From NCBI RefSeq assembly GCF_019207025.1, contig NZ_JAEEGC010000039.1:1-64000 (forward strand): a DNA stretch of 64,000 bases, read 5' to 3'. The position numbers and the translations under genes are program-made. Source of the stretch: Clostridium thailandense. GTDB lineage: Bacteria; Bacillota; Clostridia; Clostridiales; Clostridiaceae. Each line of letters starts with the position of its first letter. Within the stretch, counting starts at the first letter, position 1. Below are positions 55,443 to 63,492 of this stretch, in pieces. The notes beneath the pieces were generated by a model. That model was not told the DNA's origin. It did not search any database and saw only the letters and a program-made list of their open reading frames with translations.

Positions 55443-56813
55443 ATGATAAAAAAGAAAATGATGATATTAATTCTTTCTGCATGTTTAAGTGTAATGACCT
55501 TTGTTGGATGCGCTTTATCTTCGAGTTCAAATAGTACAGCATCAAATACAACAACAAATAGTGCTCAAAAAGATACACCTCCAGGTGGTGGAATAGGCAG
55601 CAATGGACCGACTATTACAGGAACAGCTGCCTACTCAGTTAGCGGTGAAACAGCTTCAAAATCTGGTGAAACCTATACTGCTACAAGTGCTAACCAATCC
55701 GGAGTTATGGCAAACAAAAGTGGTAATTTGACACTGTCAAATGCTACAATAAATAAAACAGGTGGAGATACTACTAGTGAGGATGAAAGTAATTTTTATG
55801 GATTGAATGCAGGTTTGGTTGCCAAGGCAGGAAGTAAAGTTATTATAAGTGGAAGCAAAATCAATACTTCTGCTGAGGGTTCCAACGGTATTTTTGCTAC
55901 AGGTGATGGCTCTGTTATCAATGTTTCAGATACTACTATTAATACCACAAAGAATTCTTCACGTGGACTTGATGCTACGATGAATGGCACAGTAAATGCT
56001 ACTAATGTGACAATCAATACAGCTGGTACACACTGTGCTTCAATTGCCACGGATAGAGGAAATGGAACAATCAATGTTAAGGGTGGTTCTATGGCAACTA
56101 CAGGTAAAGATTCCCCTGGTATCTATTCCACAGGTAAAATCACAGTAGCTGATGCAACAATCAAAGCAACTGGTTCAGAGGCAGCAGTTGTAGAAGGGAA
56201 AAACTCCATTACATTGAATAATGTAAATATCTCAGGTGAAAAGACAAATGGTGTAATGCTTTATCAAAGTTTTTCTGGGGATGCTGAAACAGGAACGGCT
56301 TCCTTTACAATGACAGGAGGTTCATTATCTTCGAAAGCGGGTGCACTATTCTTCATAACGAATACTGATGCAGTTGCAAATATTAAAAATGTTGCAGTTA
56401 CAAATACTACTGACACTCTTATCTCTGCAGGTGCTACAGAAAGATGGGGTACTAGTGGAAAGAATGGCGGAAAGTTTAACTTTACAGCAGATACTGAAAC
56501 TTTAAGTGGTAAGGTTATTTGTGATAAAATTAGTTCAGTTTCAATGACTTTAAAGAATAATACTACCTTTACAGGCAGTATCAACACTGATAACAAACTG
56601 GCAAAAGTAACAATTAATCTTGATGCTACAAGCAAGTGGGTTGTAAATTCAGATTCTTATGTACAGGCTTTAGCTGACTCTGATTCTTCTTTGGCAAACA
56701 TCCAGTCAAATGGACACACTATTTATTACGATGCAACAAACAGTGCTAACAGTTGGATTGGTGGTAAGACAATCACATTATCTGATGGTGGTAATCTTAC
56801 TCCATTGAAGTAG
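55443..56813 (+). CDS. Secreted beta-helix-like lipoprotein
   Basis: The 456-residue product begins with a signal peptide ending in the lipobox TFVGC, followed by a Ser/Thr/Asn-rich linker, then repeats of alternating short beta segments (patterns like SGVMANKSGNLTLSNATINK and GTVNATNVTINTAGTHCA), typical of right-handed parallel beta-helix (pectin-lyase-like) surface proteins. No catalytic residues of a lyase could be recognised. I start at ATG 55443; an upstream ATG 55422 is possible. The product is rich in Ser, Thr, Gly and Asn, unlike its neighbours. A half-copy of the family A repeat and a two-component system follow, and the operator at 55334 suggests control by that system. Confidence 0.72.
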   Translation: MIKKKMMILILSACLSVMTFVGCALSSSSNSTASNTTTNSAQKDTPPGGGIGSNGPTITGTAAYSVSGETASKSGETYTATSANQSGVMANKSGNLTLSNATINKTGGDTTSEDESNFYGLNAGLVAKAGSKVIISGSKINTSAEGSNGIFATGDGSVINVSDTTINTTKNSSRGLDATMNGTVNATNVTINTAGTHCASIATDRGNGTINVKGGSMATTGKDSPGIYSTGKITVADATIKATGSEAAVVEGKNSITLNNVNISGEKTNGVMLYQSFSGDAETGTASFTMTGGSLSSKAGALFFITNTDAVANIKNVAVTNTTDTLISAGATERWGTSGKNGGKFNFTADTETLSGKVICDKISSVSMTLKNNTTFTGSINTDNKLAKVTINLDATSKWVVNSDSYVQALADSDSSLANIQSNGHTIYYDATNSANSWIGGKTITLSDGGNLTPLK

Positions 56814-56833
56814 AATTAATATATCTGATGAAC

Positions 56834-56905
56834 TAAAGGTTTTTCGTAGTGCAGCGGAGAAAAATCCTCCGTTCACTGTCCTATGTCAATTGTCCTCTGT
56901 CCTCT
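56834..56905. repeat. MITE-like inverted repeat (family A), half copy
   Basis: Only the right half is present: AAGGTTTTTCGTAGTGCAGC through inverted units TGTCCTCTGTCCTCT. The left half is missing, so this is a decayed copy. Confidence 0.7.
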
Positions 56906-56956
56906 AAAAAAATATTTAATTTGTGTTAACTGTTACCAATAAATATTTTTTATAAG

Positions 56957-56992
56957 TTAACTTTCTGTTTGGGTTATCTATAATGCTATAAT
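56957..56992 (+). promoter_or_regulatory. Promoter of the two-component system
   Basis: -35-like TTAACT (56957-56962), 16 bases, then TATAAT (56979-56984); a second TATAAT follows at 56987-56992. The -35 lies within AAGTTAACTTTCTG, a motif also present at 2946-2959. Confidence 0.5.
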
Positions 56993-57012
56993 AAAGACGG
57001 AGGTGAGTCTTG

Positions 57013-57696
57013 ATGGCAAAAATACTGATATGTGATGACGAAAGCGGATTAAGAGCCGTACTTAAAAGATATGCTGTTTTTGAGGGCCATGAAGTGATGG
57101 AGGCCAGTGATGGTATGGAAGCTGTGGAAGCTTGTCGTAAGGAAAAGTTTAATATTATTATTATGGATATTATGATGCCAGAGCTTGATGGCTTTTCAGC
57201 AGTTAAAGAAATAAAGAAAATATATGATGTACCAGTTATTATGTTGTCTGCTCGTGGAGAAGAGTATGATAAAATTCATGGCTTTGAAATTGGTATTGAT
57301 GACTACGTAGTTAAGCCATTTTCCTCAAAAGAGGTTATGCTGCGCGTTAATGCAATTCTCAGAAGAGTGAAGAAGAATATACAACCTGAAATTGATGAAG
57401 ATCGTGTTACTTTCAAAAAAGAAGGTCTTGAAGTAGATATGACAGCATATAAGGTATTAATTGATAGGGTGCTTATCGATATGGCTCCAAAAGAGTATGA
57501 GTTGCTTTTTTGTCTTATCCGAAATAAAAATATAGTAATTCCTAGAGAAAGACTTCTTAGTGAGGTATGGGGATATGATTACTTTGGTGATGATAGAACT
57601 CTTGATACACACATGAAGCTATTACGTCGTTCCTTAGGAGTATATGCTAAATTTATTGTTACTCTGCGTGGTGTAGGATACAGATTTGAGGGATAA
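57013..57696 (+). CDS. OmpR/PhoB-family response regulator
   Basis: The 227-residue product has a receiver (acceptor Asp in IIMDIMMPELDG, Lys in YVVKPFSSKE) and an OmpR-type winged helix (about 135-227, APKEYELLFCLIRN and GYDYFGDDRTLDTHMKLLRR). The start is ATG 57013 with GGAGGTGAG at 56999-57007; a TTG three bases earlier is less likely. It overlaps none but lies two bases before the kinase gene, forming one operon. A promoter with TTAACT at 56957-56962 and TATAAT at 56979-56984 precedes it. Confidence 0.92.
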   Translation: MAKILICDDESGLRAVLKRYAVFEGHEVMEASDGMEAVEACRKEKFNIIIMDIMMPELDGFSAVKEIKKIYDVPVIMLSARGEEYDKIHGFEIGIDDYVVKPFSSKEVMLRVNAILRRVKKNIQPEIDEDRVTFKKEGLEVDMTAYKVLIDRVLIDMAPKEYELLFCLIRNKNIVIPRERLLSEVWGYDYFGDDRTLDTHMKLLRRSLGVYAKFIVTLRGVGYRFEG

Positions 57697-57698
57697 GT

Positions 57699-59213
57699 AT
57701 GAAATTAAACATAGATAAGCTAAGATTGAAGTGGAAAGTTTTTGCTTTCATTTTTGGGTTTTGTACCTTACTTATTATGATTTTATGGTTGTTTCAGACT
57801 GTTTTTTTAGATTCTTTTTATAGAGTTGTTAAAATACTGGAGGTTAAGAAGAATGTAAATATCATAGCAAATAATATAGATAACAAAAATGTGTCAGATT
57901 TAATTGCCAGTATTTCTGGAGATGGAGAAACTTACATTGAAATTTCTTCTTTAGAAGGCACAAATGTTGTATCTTCTTCAAATACAAAATATAAAATCTC
58001 TTTACAGGATAAAATTACTATGATTTCAAAAGCTAAAGATAGTAATAATGATTTTTATCAAGAAATTATAGATTCTCCTCCAGAAAAACCAACTGGAAAT
58101 AAAAATTTTATTGGAGAATTACCTCCTATTAATATGCCTCCGCAAGGGCTGACTGAAAATAAAAATTTTGTTCAAGAATTGCCACCTGCTAATATGAAGC
58201 CTGCACAATCATTAATGTATCTTAAGCTTGTAAAAAACAGCAGTGGTAAAACTATTGCTGTCTTTATAAATGCAGTTGTTTCACCATTAGATGCAACAGT
58301 AAAAACTTTACGATATCAATTATATTTAGTTACGGGAATTATGCTTATACTCTCTGTATTGCTTGCCTTGATCATTGCAAAAAGAATTTCAAGGCCTATT
58401 GAAGAAATTAATAAAAGTGCAAAGCAGCTAGCCAGTGGAAATTATGATATACATTTTAATGGGAAGGGCTTTCTTGAAATCTCAGAACTTTCTAATACGC
58501 TTAATACTGCCGCAGTTGAGTTGAACAAAGCAGAAGCATTGAGGCGTGAGCTCTTGGCAAATATATCCCATGACTTGCGAACTCCTCTCAGTCTTATTTA
58601 TAGCTATGCAGAAATGATACATGACTTTCCAGATGAGATTACTCCAGATCAAACACAGGTTATTATGGATGAAACGCAGCGCCTTAAGACGCTCGTAAAT
58701 GATGTGCTTGACATCTCAAAGCTTGAATCTGGAATGCAGAGGTTAAGTCTATCGAAATATAATTTTACATATAGTGTTAAGACTACTACAGAACGTATTG
58801 CAGAACTTGTTAAAAAGAATGTGTATTCAATTTCATTTGTGCATGATAAAGAAGTATTTATATGTGCTGATGAAACTAAGATAACACAAGCACTTTATAA
58901 TCTATTAATCAATGCAATTAACTATACTGGAGAAGATAAAATAATAACCGTTCGCCAAATTGCTTCGAATGGAATTGTAAAAATTGAAGTTACTGATACT
59001 GGCGATGGGATTACTCCTGAAAATCTGCCATATATTTGGGATAGGTATTATAAGGTTGACAAAAAACACAAACGTGCAATTATAGGTACTGGTTTAGGTT
59101 TATCCATCGTAAAAAAAGTTATTGAACTGCATGGTGGAAATTATGGAGTAGAATCACAGGTAGGTTCAGGAAGTACTTTTTGGTTCGAACTGAAAACAGA
59201 TAAGTTATCCTAA
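57699..59213 (+). CDS. Sensor histidine kinase
   Basis: A 504-residue membrane kinase, partner of the regulator two bases upstream. TM1 is about residues 13-35, an extracytoplasmic region of about 170 residues follows, TM2 about 208-228, then HAMP, HisKA (LLANISHDLRTPLSLIYS), and HATPase_c (DTGDGITPENLPYIWDRYY, GTGLGLSIVKKV). The extracytoplasmic region includes two near-identical Pro/Asn-rich units, GNKNFIGELPPINMPP and ENKNFVQELPPANMKP, an internal duplication. The start is ATG 57699. The stimulus is unknown; its setting next to a surface lipoprotein and L,D-transpeptidases hints at envelope sensing. Confidence 0.9.
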   Translation: MKLNIDKLRLKWKVFAFIFGFCTLLIMILWLFQTVFLDSFYRVVKILEVKKNVNIIANNIDNKNVSDLIASISGDGETYIEISSLEGTNVVSSSNTKYKISLQDKITMISKAKDSNNDFYQEIIDSPPEKPTGNKNFIGELPPINMPPQGLTENKNFVQELPPANMKPAQSLMYLKLVKNSSGKTIAVFINAVVSPLDATVKTLRYQLYLVTGIMLILSVLLALIIAKRISRPIEEINKSAKQLASGNYDIHFNGKGFLEISELSNTLNTAAVELNKAEALRRELLANISHDLRTPLSLIYSYAEMIHDFPDEITPDQTQVIMDETQRLKTLVNDVLDISKLESGMQRLSLSKYNFTYSVKTTTERIAELVKKNVYSISFVHDKEVFICADETKITQALYNLLINAINYTGEDKIITVRQIASNGIVKIEVTDTGDGITPENLPYIWDRYYKVDKKHKRAIIGTGLGLSIVKKVIELHGGNYGVESQVGSGSTFWFELKTDKLS

Positions 59214-59265
59214 GAAATTTCAAAGTTATAATTCGGCATCAGTATTAAAACACAGAAGTATATAT

Positions 59266-59298
59266 AACCGTATTGGAGAAATCTGATACGGTTTTTTT
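59266..59298 (+). terminator. Rho-independent terminator after the kinase gene
   Basis: AACCGTAT (59266-59273) pairs with ATACGGTT (59286-59293), followed by T6. Confidence 0.85.
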
Positions 59299-59447
59299 AG
59301 GTGGAATTTATGAAAAAAAATTTTTTGAAGAATTGTTTTAAGTGTGAATATTGATACATAAAATAAAATGTACGATTTAATTATGCAAATTTATTAATCT
59401 TAAAACAAAGTATCAATCAAAAATTTTTATTGTGATATATGAAGGGG

Positions 59448-60836
59448 ATGGGTATCACGGAAAAGGATAAACGTAACAAAATTACAAAAGGTATTATAAT
59501 TTTTCTTTGTACTGTACTTATTTTATATCTTACTATAGCAGCGCATTTTATGAAACATTTTTTCCTTGGCTCCGAAATTAACGGTATTAATGTTTCTGAT
59601 GAAACTATAGCGGAAGCAAAAGAAAAAATGACATCTGAGTTGCAGAAATATACCTTAAGTTTAAAAGAACGAGATGGCAAAAGTGAGCAAATCAGAGGAA
59701 GTGAAATTGGATTAAGGTATAATTCAAAAGGAGAGTATAATAGTTTTAAAGATAAGCAGAACCCATTTAAGTGGGGAAGAGCAGTTTTTAATTCAGGAGC
59801 CTTTAAGATGACGGATGGACTTTCATATAATACAGAACTATTAAAAAAATCAGTGGACAAGCTTTTATGTTTACAGACTAATAATATAGTAGAACCTAAA
59901 AATCCTAATTTTAAGTATACGGATAAAGGTTATATAATTGTGAATGAAGTAAATGGAAACAAGATTAACAAAGAGGTTCTATATAATTATATAAAAAAGG
60001 CAATACTTGAGGGGGAAACCACAGTAGATCTGGAAACAATTAATTGCTATGTGAAGCCTAAATATACTTCAAAATCCTCAAAAGTTATTGAGGTTAAAAA
60101 TATCCTTAACAAATATGTATCTTCAAGAATTACCTATGTTTTTGGAGATCGTAAAGAAACCATAGATAATTCTATAATAAATAAATGGCTTGAAGTTAAT
60201 AAAAATATTGAAATTACATTTAATTATAGAAAAATGAAAGATTATATGGATGAGCTATTTAATAATTATAATACTGCTGGTAAAACAAGAAACTTTGCCA
60301 CATCTTCAGGGAAGACAATAAGTATTGGTGGCGGTGATTATGGATGGATAATCAATACTGATAAAGAAATTCAGGATTTAGATGCAGCTATCAAGGAAGG
60401 GCAAACAATAATAAAAGAGCCAACGTATATGCAAAAGGCATTATCACGCAATATTAATGATATTGGAAATACCTATGTAGAAATAGATATGACAAATCAA
60501 CATCTATGGTTTTATAAAAATAATTCATTAATAGCAGAAGGAGATATCGTTACAGGTAATGTGAGCAGCAATCATTCAACGCCCCAAGGCATTTATAGTT
60601 TAAAATACAAACAAAGGAATACTGTACTAAGAGGTCCTGGTTATAATTCACCAGTTGATTTTTGGATGCCTTTTAATGGTGGAATAGGGCTCCATGATGC
60701 AAGCTGGAGAAGCGAATTTGGCAATAATATTTATAGAACGAATGGATCGCATGGCTGCGTAAATTTACCATATTATTTGGCAAAAACAATATTTAATAAT
60801 ATTGAAGAAGGAGATCCAGTCGTTTGCTATTACTAG
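59448..60836 (+). CDS. L,D-transpeptidase with peptidoglycan-binding repeats
   Basis: Membrane-anchored cell-wall enzyme of the YkuD family that cross-links peptidoglycan with 3-3 links. The 462-residue product has an N-terminal membrane helix (about 15-37), two PG_binding_4-like repeats (about 45-290), and a C-terminal YkuD domain with TNQHLWFYKNNSLIAEGDIV and the catalytic motif SHGCVNLPYY. I start at ATG 59448, next to the GAAGGGG site. An ATG at 59439 is in frame but lacks a binding site, and the paralog at 63493 has no codon there. The paralog shares about two thirds of its residues over the sequenced part, so this is a recent duplication. Confidence 0.9.
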   Translation: MGITEKDKRNKITKGIIIFLCTVLILYLTIAAHFMKHFFLGSEINGINVSDETIAEAKEKMTSELQKYTLSLKERDGKSEQIRGSEIGLRYNSKGEYNSFKDKQNPFKWGRAVFNSGAFKMTDGLSYNTELLKKSVDKLLCLQTNNIVEPKNPNFKYTDKGYIIVNEVNGNKINKEVLYNYIKKAILEGETTVDLETINCYVKPKYTSKSSKVIEVKNILNKYVSSRITYVFGDRKETIDNSIINKWLEVNKNIEITFNYRKMKDYMDELFNNYNTAGKTRNFATSSGKTISIGGGDYGWIINTDKEIQDLDAAIKEGQTIIKEPTYMQKALSRNINDIGNTYVEIDMTNQHLWFYKNNSLIAEGDIVTGNVSSNHSTPQGIYSLKYKQRNTVLRGPGYNSPVDFWMPFNGGIGLHDASWRSEFGNNIYRTNGSHGCVNLPYYLAKTIFNNIEEGDPVVCYY

Positions 60837-60861
60837 AGCAATAGTTGGCGCTGGTGTACTA

Positions 60862-60931
60862 TATAGACATCCACGGCCGACACTTAACATATGCCGGAGT
60901 ATAAGTCTACTTTCGGCCGTGGGTATCTATA
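60862..60931. repeat. Family B hairpin repeat, copy 4
   Basis: 60862-60880 (ATCCACGGCCGA at its end) pairs with 60913-60931 with two mismatches in 19. The loop holds CATATGCCGGAGTATAAGTC, the family B core. It lies between two convergent genes and can act as a terminator in both directions, though without a long T-run. Confidence 0.7.
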
Positions 60932-60979
60932 AGTGCAACAATACTTATTGAAAAATCTATAGGTTATATTAATTTTAAG

Positions 60980-62797
60980 TTAAGGAATATAATGTCTATT
61001 ATCCAACTGATTTATGCAATTTTTAGAGTGTATATCTTTTATTTTAATATGAAGTTCTTCTAACTCAGAATAATAACAGGTTTTATTAAAGTCACAGTCA
61101 CTGCAATTAAAACAATTCAGATCGCCGCACCAATCAAAAATTTCACTAGGGTCAGCTAATTCTTCTATAACTGACGCTAATATACTTTCATCATAAAAAA
61201 TACCTAAATATTCTTTGGCTTCTTTTAAATTCAAGTTATCAATTTTAGTGCCAATGTAATCTCTAATACATTTATAATAGGCACTAGCCTCATCACCAAT
61301 ACTTGGTCCCATTTCGGTAATAAACTTACTAATAGCATTAAGTGATTCTTCTAGATTGCCCATTTTGTAATATGCAGCATATGTAAATAAATCAGTTCTC
61401 ATATTGTGCCATAAGGATAGATCATAGAAAGGTAAGTTAGCAAAGGAAATAATGGAGTCATTGTTATCGTAGTTATATTTTTTTACATAATCTATTACTA
61501 ATTGCAATTCCTCAGACGAAGCTGAATTGATTTTTTTTACAATTTTTCTTATTTTAGATCTGTTAAATAAAACATTAAAATCAATTTCTTTGGTAGTAAT
61601 AAGCTCACTCATATTAGGAACAATTATTTGGAAACTTGGGAATCCCATAAAAGATACATTTCTTAAAAGAATGTCGTAATTCATAGATTTTAGTAAGCTT
61701 AAGGAATATTTAAATAACTCTGTATTACTTTTATTTGTCATGTCTTCAAAGCCATTAAATTTATAGCTATAGCTATTTGAGAAAGACTTAACAGGAAAAT
61801 AGCCAGTTCCATCAATAAAAGAATTAAGCTTGTTGTCCGAGTCATTAATAGATTTATTTAAGTATCTAAAATCCATTAAGTTAATTAAATTATTTATATC
61901 TTTACCTTGTAATAATTCAGTTAGAGTTCTAGTTAACGCTATTTCAAAAACTGGATGAGAGCCAAAACTCCAAAAATATTTTTGGCTAGTAGTATCAATA
62001 ATAATTACAGCAACAACTGGTAAGTTTTTTCCTAAAGAACAATCTTTAACGATTACTTTAAAGTTGCTTGTACTTTCAAGCTCTTTAATCATATTATATG
62101 GAATATAAAACTTTTCTATATATTCCAAAGGAATAGTAGGAGGAACTATTTCGTCACTTAAGATTTTATACTTAACATATCTTTCAAAAATTTCGCACAA
62201 ACCCTCAACCGCTGCTTCTTCCATGGTGTTTCCTGCACACATACCATTTGTAGAATAATATAGGTCTATAATAGGAATAGGCACATAGTATAAAGTATCC
62301 TCATTAAAACTATAAAAGGGAATTGCTAATATTTTTGATGAAGAGTTAAAGTTATTAAGGTATTGCCATTTACTAATAGTGTTGTAGTCTATATTTATTT
62401 TCTCTTTAGGAGGAATGTATACTTTATATCCATTAAATTCACCTTTTAGAATATCTTCAACATCTAAATATATTTCATCAGGCGAATATATAAAATTTTT
62501 ATAGTTTACTGCTTTCTCCGAAAAATCAAACCTCCCCCTATATATTACTTGATTTTGTAATCGTTCCATAAATTCACCGTAAGCGCTAGCTAAAGAATAT
62601 TCACTATTTACACCTTTACCATTTGAAAATACGTTTAATCTTGGCAGTTGTAGATGAATAGAATAAAAACCATCAATGGAATTAAACCAGTTTGTTTCAA
62701 TAGGTAATATACCATGTTTATTCAGAATGCTTCTAATGTTATTGATAGTTGATATAGGATCATTATCTTTGTAATTATTAAAAAAACTTTTGTTCAA
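60980..62797 (-). CDS. Standalone YcaO-domain protein
   Basis: A 605-residue ATP-dependent YcaO-superfamily protein. The YcaO core occupies about residues 60-420: ATP/Mg motifs are YSLASAYGEFMERLQN and EEAAVEGLCEIFERYVKYK. A helical C-terminal region follows, then a cysteine cluster WCGDLNCFNCSDCDFNKTCYY-type (Cys spaced x4, x2, x2, x5). In Escherichia coli the YcaO protein of similar length assists RimO methylthiolation of ribosomal protein S12; other YcaOs make azolines, amidines or thioamides in peptides. No precursor peptide, TfuA or ThiF-like partner was found nearby. The start is TTG 62797 with GGGGGAG upstream. Confidence 0.85.
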   Translation of the reverse strand: MNKSFFNNYKDNDPISTINNIRSILNKHGILPIETNWFNSIDGFYSIHLQLPRLNVFSNGKGVNSEYSLASAYGEFMERLQNQVIYRGRFDFSEKAVNYKNFIYSPDEIYLDVEDILKGEFNGYKVYIPPKEKINIDYNTISKWQYLNNFNSSSKILAIPFYSFNEDTLYYVPIPIIDLYYSTNGMCAGNTMEEAAVEGLCEIFERYVKYKILSDEIVPPTIPLEYIEKFYIPYNMIKELESTSNFKVIVKDCSLGKNLPVVAVIIIDTTSQKYFWSFGSHPVFEIALTRTLTELLQGKDINNLINLMDFRYLNKSINDSDNKLNSFIDGTGYFPVKSFSNSYSYKFNGFEDMTNKSNTELFKYSLSLLKSMNYDILLRNVSFMGFPSFQIIVPNMSELITTKEIDFNVLFNRSKIRKIVKKINSASSEELQLVIDYVKKYNYDNNDSIISFANLPFYDLSLWHNMRTDLFTYAAYYKMGNLEESLNAISKFITEMGPSIGDEASAYYKCIRDYIGTKIDNLNLKEAKEYLGIFYDESILASVIEELADPSEIFDWCGDLNCFNCSDCDFNKTCYYSELEELHIKIKDIHSKNCINQLDNRHYIP

Positions 62798-63147
62798 AAT
62801 TACTCCCCCTCATATAATTTAAAATAAACAGATTAGTATTATAGTATATTACAAACTGTTATTTCACAACCATTAAGTTAATATTTAGGATACGATAGAA
62901 TAAAGTTTTATAAATTTAACAAAATATTAAATTTTGCTAGATAGAAAACTAGTTGGAATTGTATCTGGTCTTATGTAATTTAAATTTATTATGTGTTATA
63001 ATTTAGTATATTAATATATTTTATGCAAAAATTGAACGAATAAAGGAAGAACGAAAATTGTTTAAGAAAATTTGAAGTTTATGAATAATAGCTCCCGAAT
63101 TATACGGATTTATAATAGTTTTTAAGTAACAGATAATAAGGAAAATG

Positions 63148-63176
63148 TTGAACAAAAAAGATAGATAGGGTATAAT
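63148..63176 (+). promoter_or_regulatory. Promoter of a small RNA candidate
   Basis: TTGAAC (63148-63153), a 17-base spacer and TATAAT (63171-63176), one of the best promoters in the window. Confidence 0.65.
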
Positions 63177-63182
63177 TTAATT

Positions 63183-63292
63183 AATAAATATGAGTAGCTA
63201 AAAATCAAAAAAAATTCAAACTGAAGGTGTTACAATTATTTTATTAACGAATATTTTACCCCTTAGATAGTTGTTCTATTTGAGGGGTTTTT
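63183..63292 (+). ncRNA. Small RNA candidate
   Basis: From the promoter at 63148-63176 transcription would begin near 63183 and end at the hairpin CCCCTTAGATAG/CTATTTGAGGGG followed by TTTTT (63259-63292). The roughly 110-base transcript contains no reading frame of note; GAAGGTGTTACA at 63222 could be a ribosome binding site for a very short peptide. It may be an independent sRNA or a leader that terminates 200 bases before the L,D-transpeptidase gene at 63493. The rest of the gap 62798-63492 shows only very short frames (up to 14 codons). Confidence 0.45.
63258..63292 (+). terminator. Terminator of the small RNA candidate
   Basis: CCCCTTAGATAG pairs with CTATTTGAGGGG (9 of 12 pairs plus G-U), followed by TTTTT. 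Confidence 0.75.
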
Positions 63293-63492
63293 AGTTGTTT
63301 TATAGTTAAATTCTAACATAAAAGAAGAATTTAAAAAGAGGTTTTAGCAGTATGGCTCCAAATCGGTAAAATTAAACCAATAAATATAAATAATAACTGT
63401 TTTAAGTATGAGCATTATAACATAAAATAAAATGTGTGCTCTATTTTACATAAAATTATTAATCTCAAGTTTTTATTGTGATTATAAAGGGG

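Noticed and set aside
59417-59860. 147-codon minus-strand frame opposite the L,D-transpeptidase start
   Set aside because: The sense-strand gene is supported by its paralog at 63493; the antisense frame is not preserved there.
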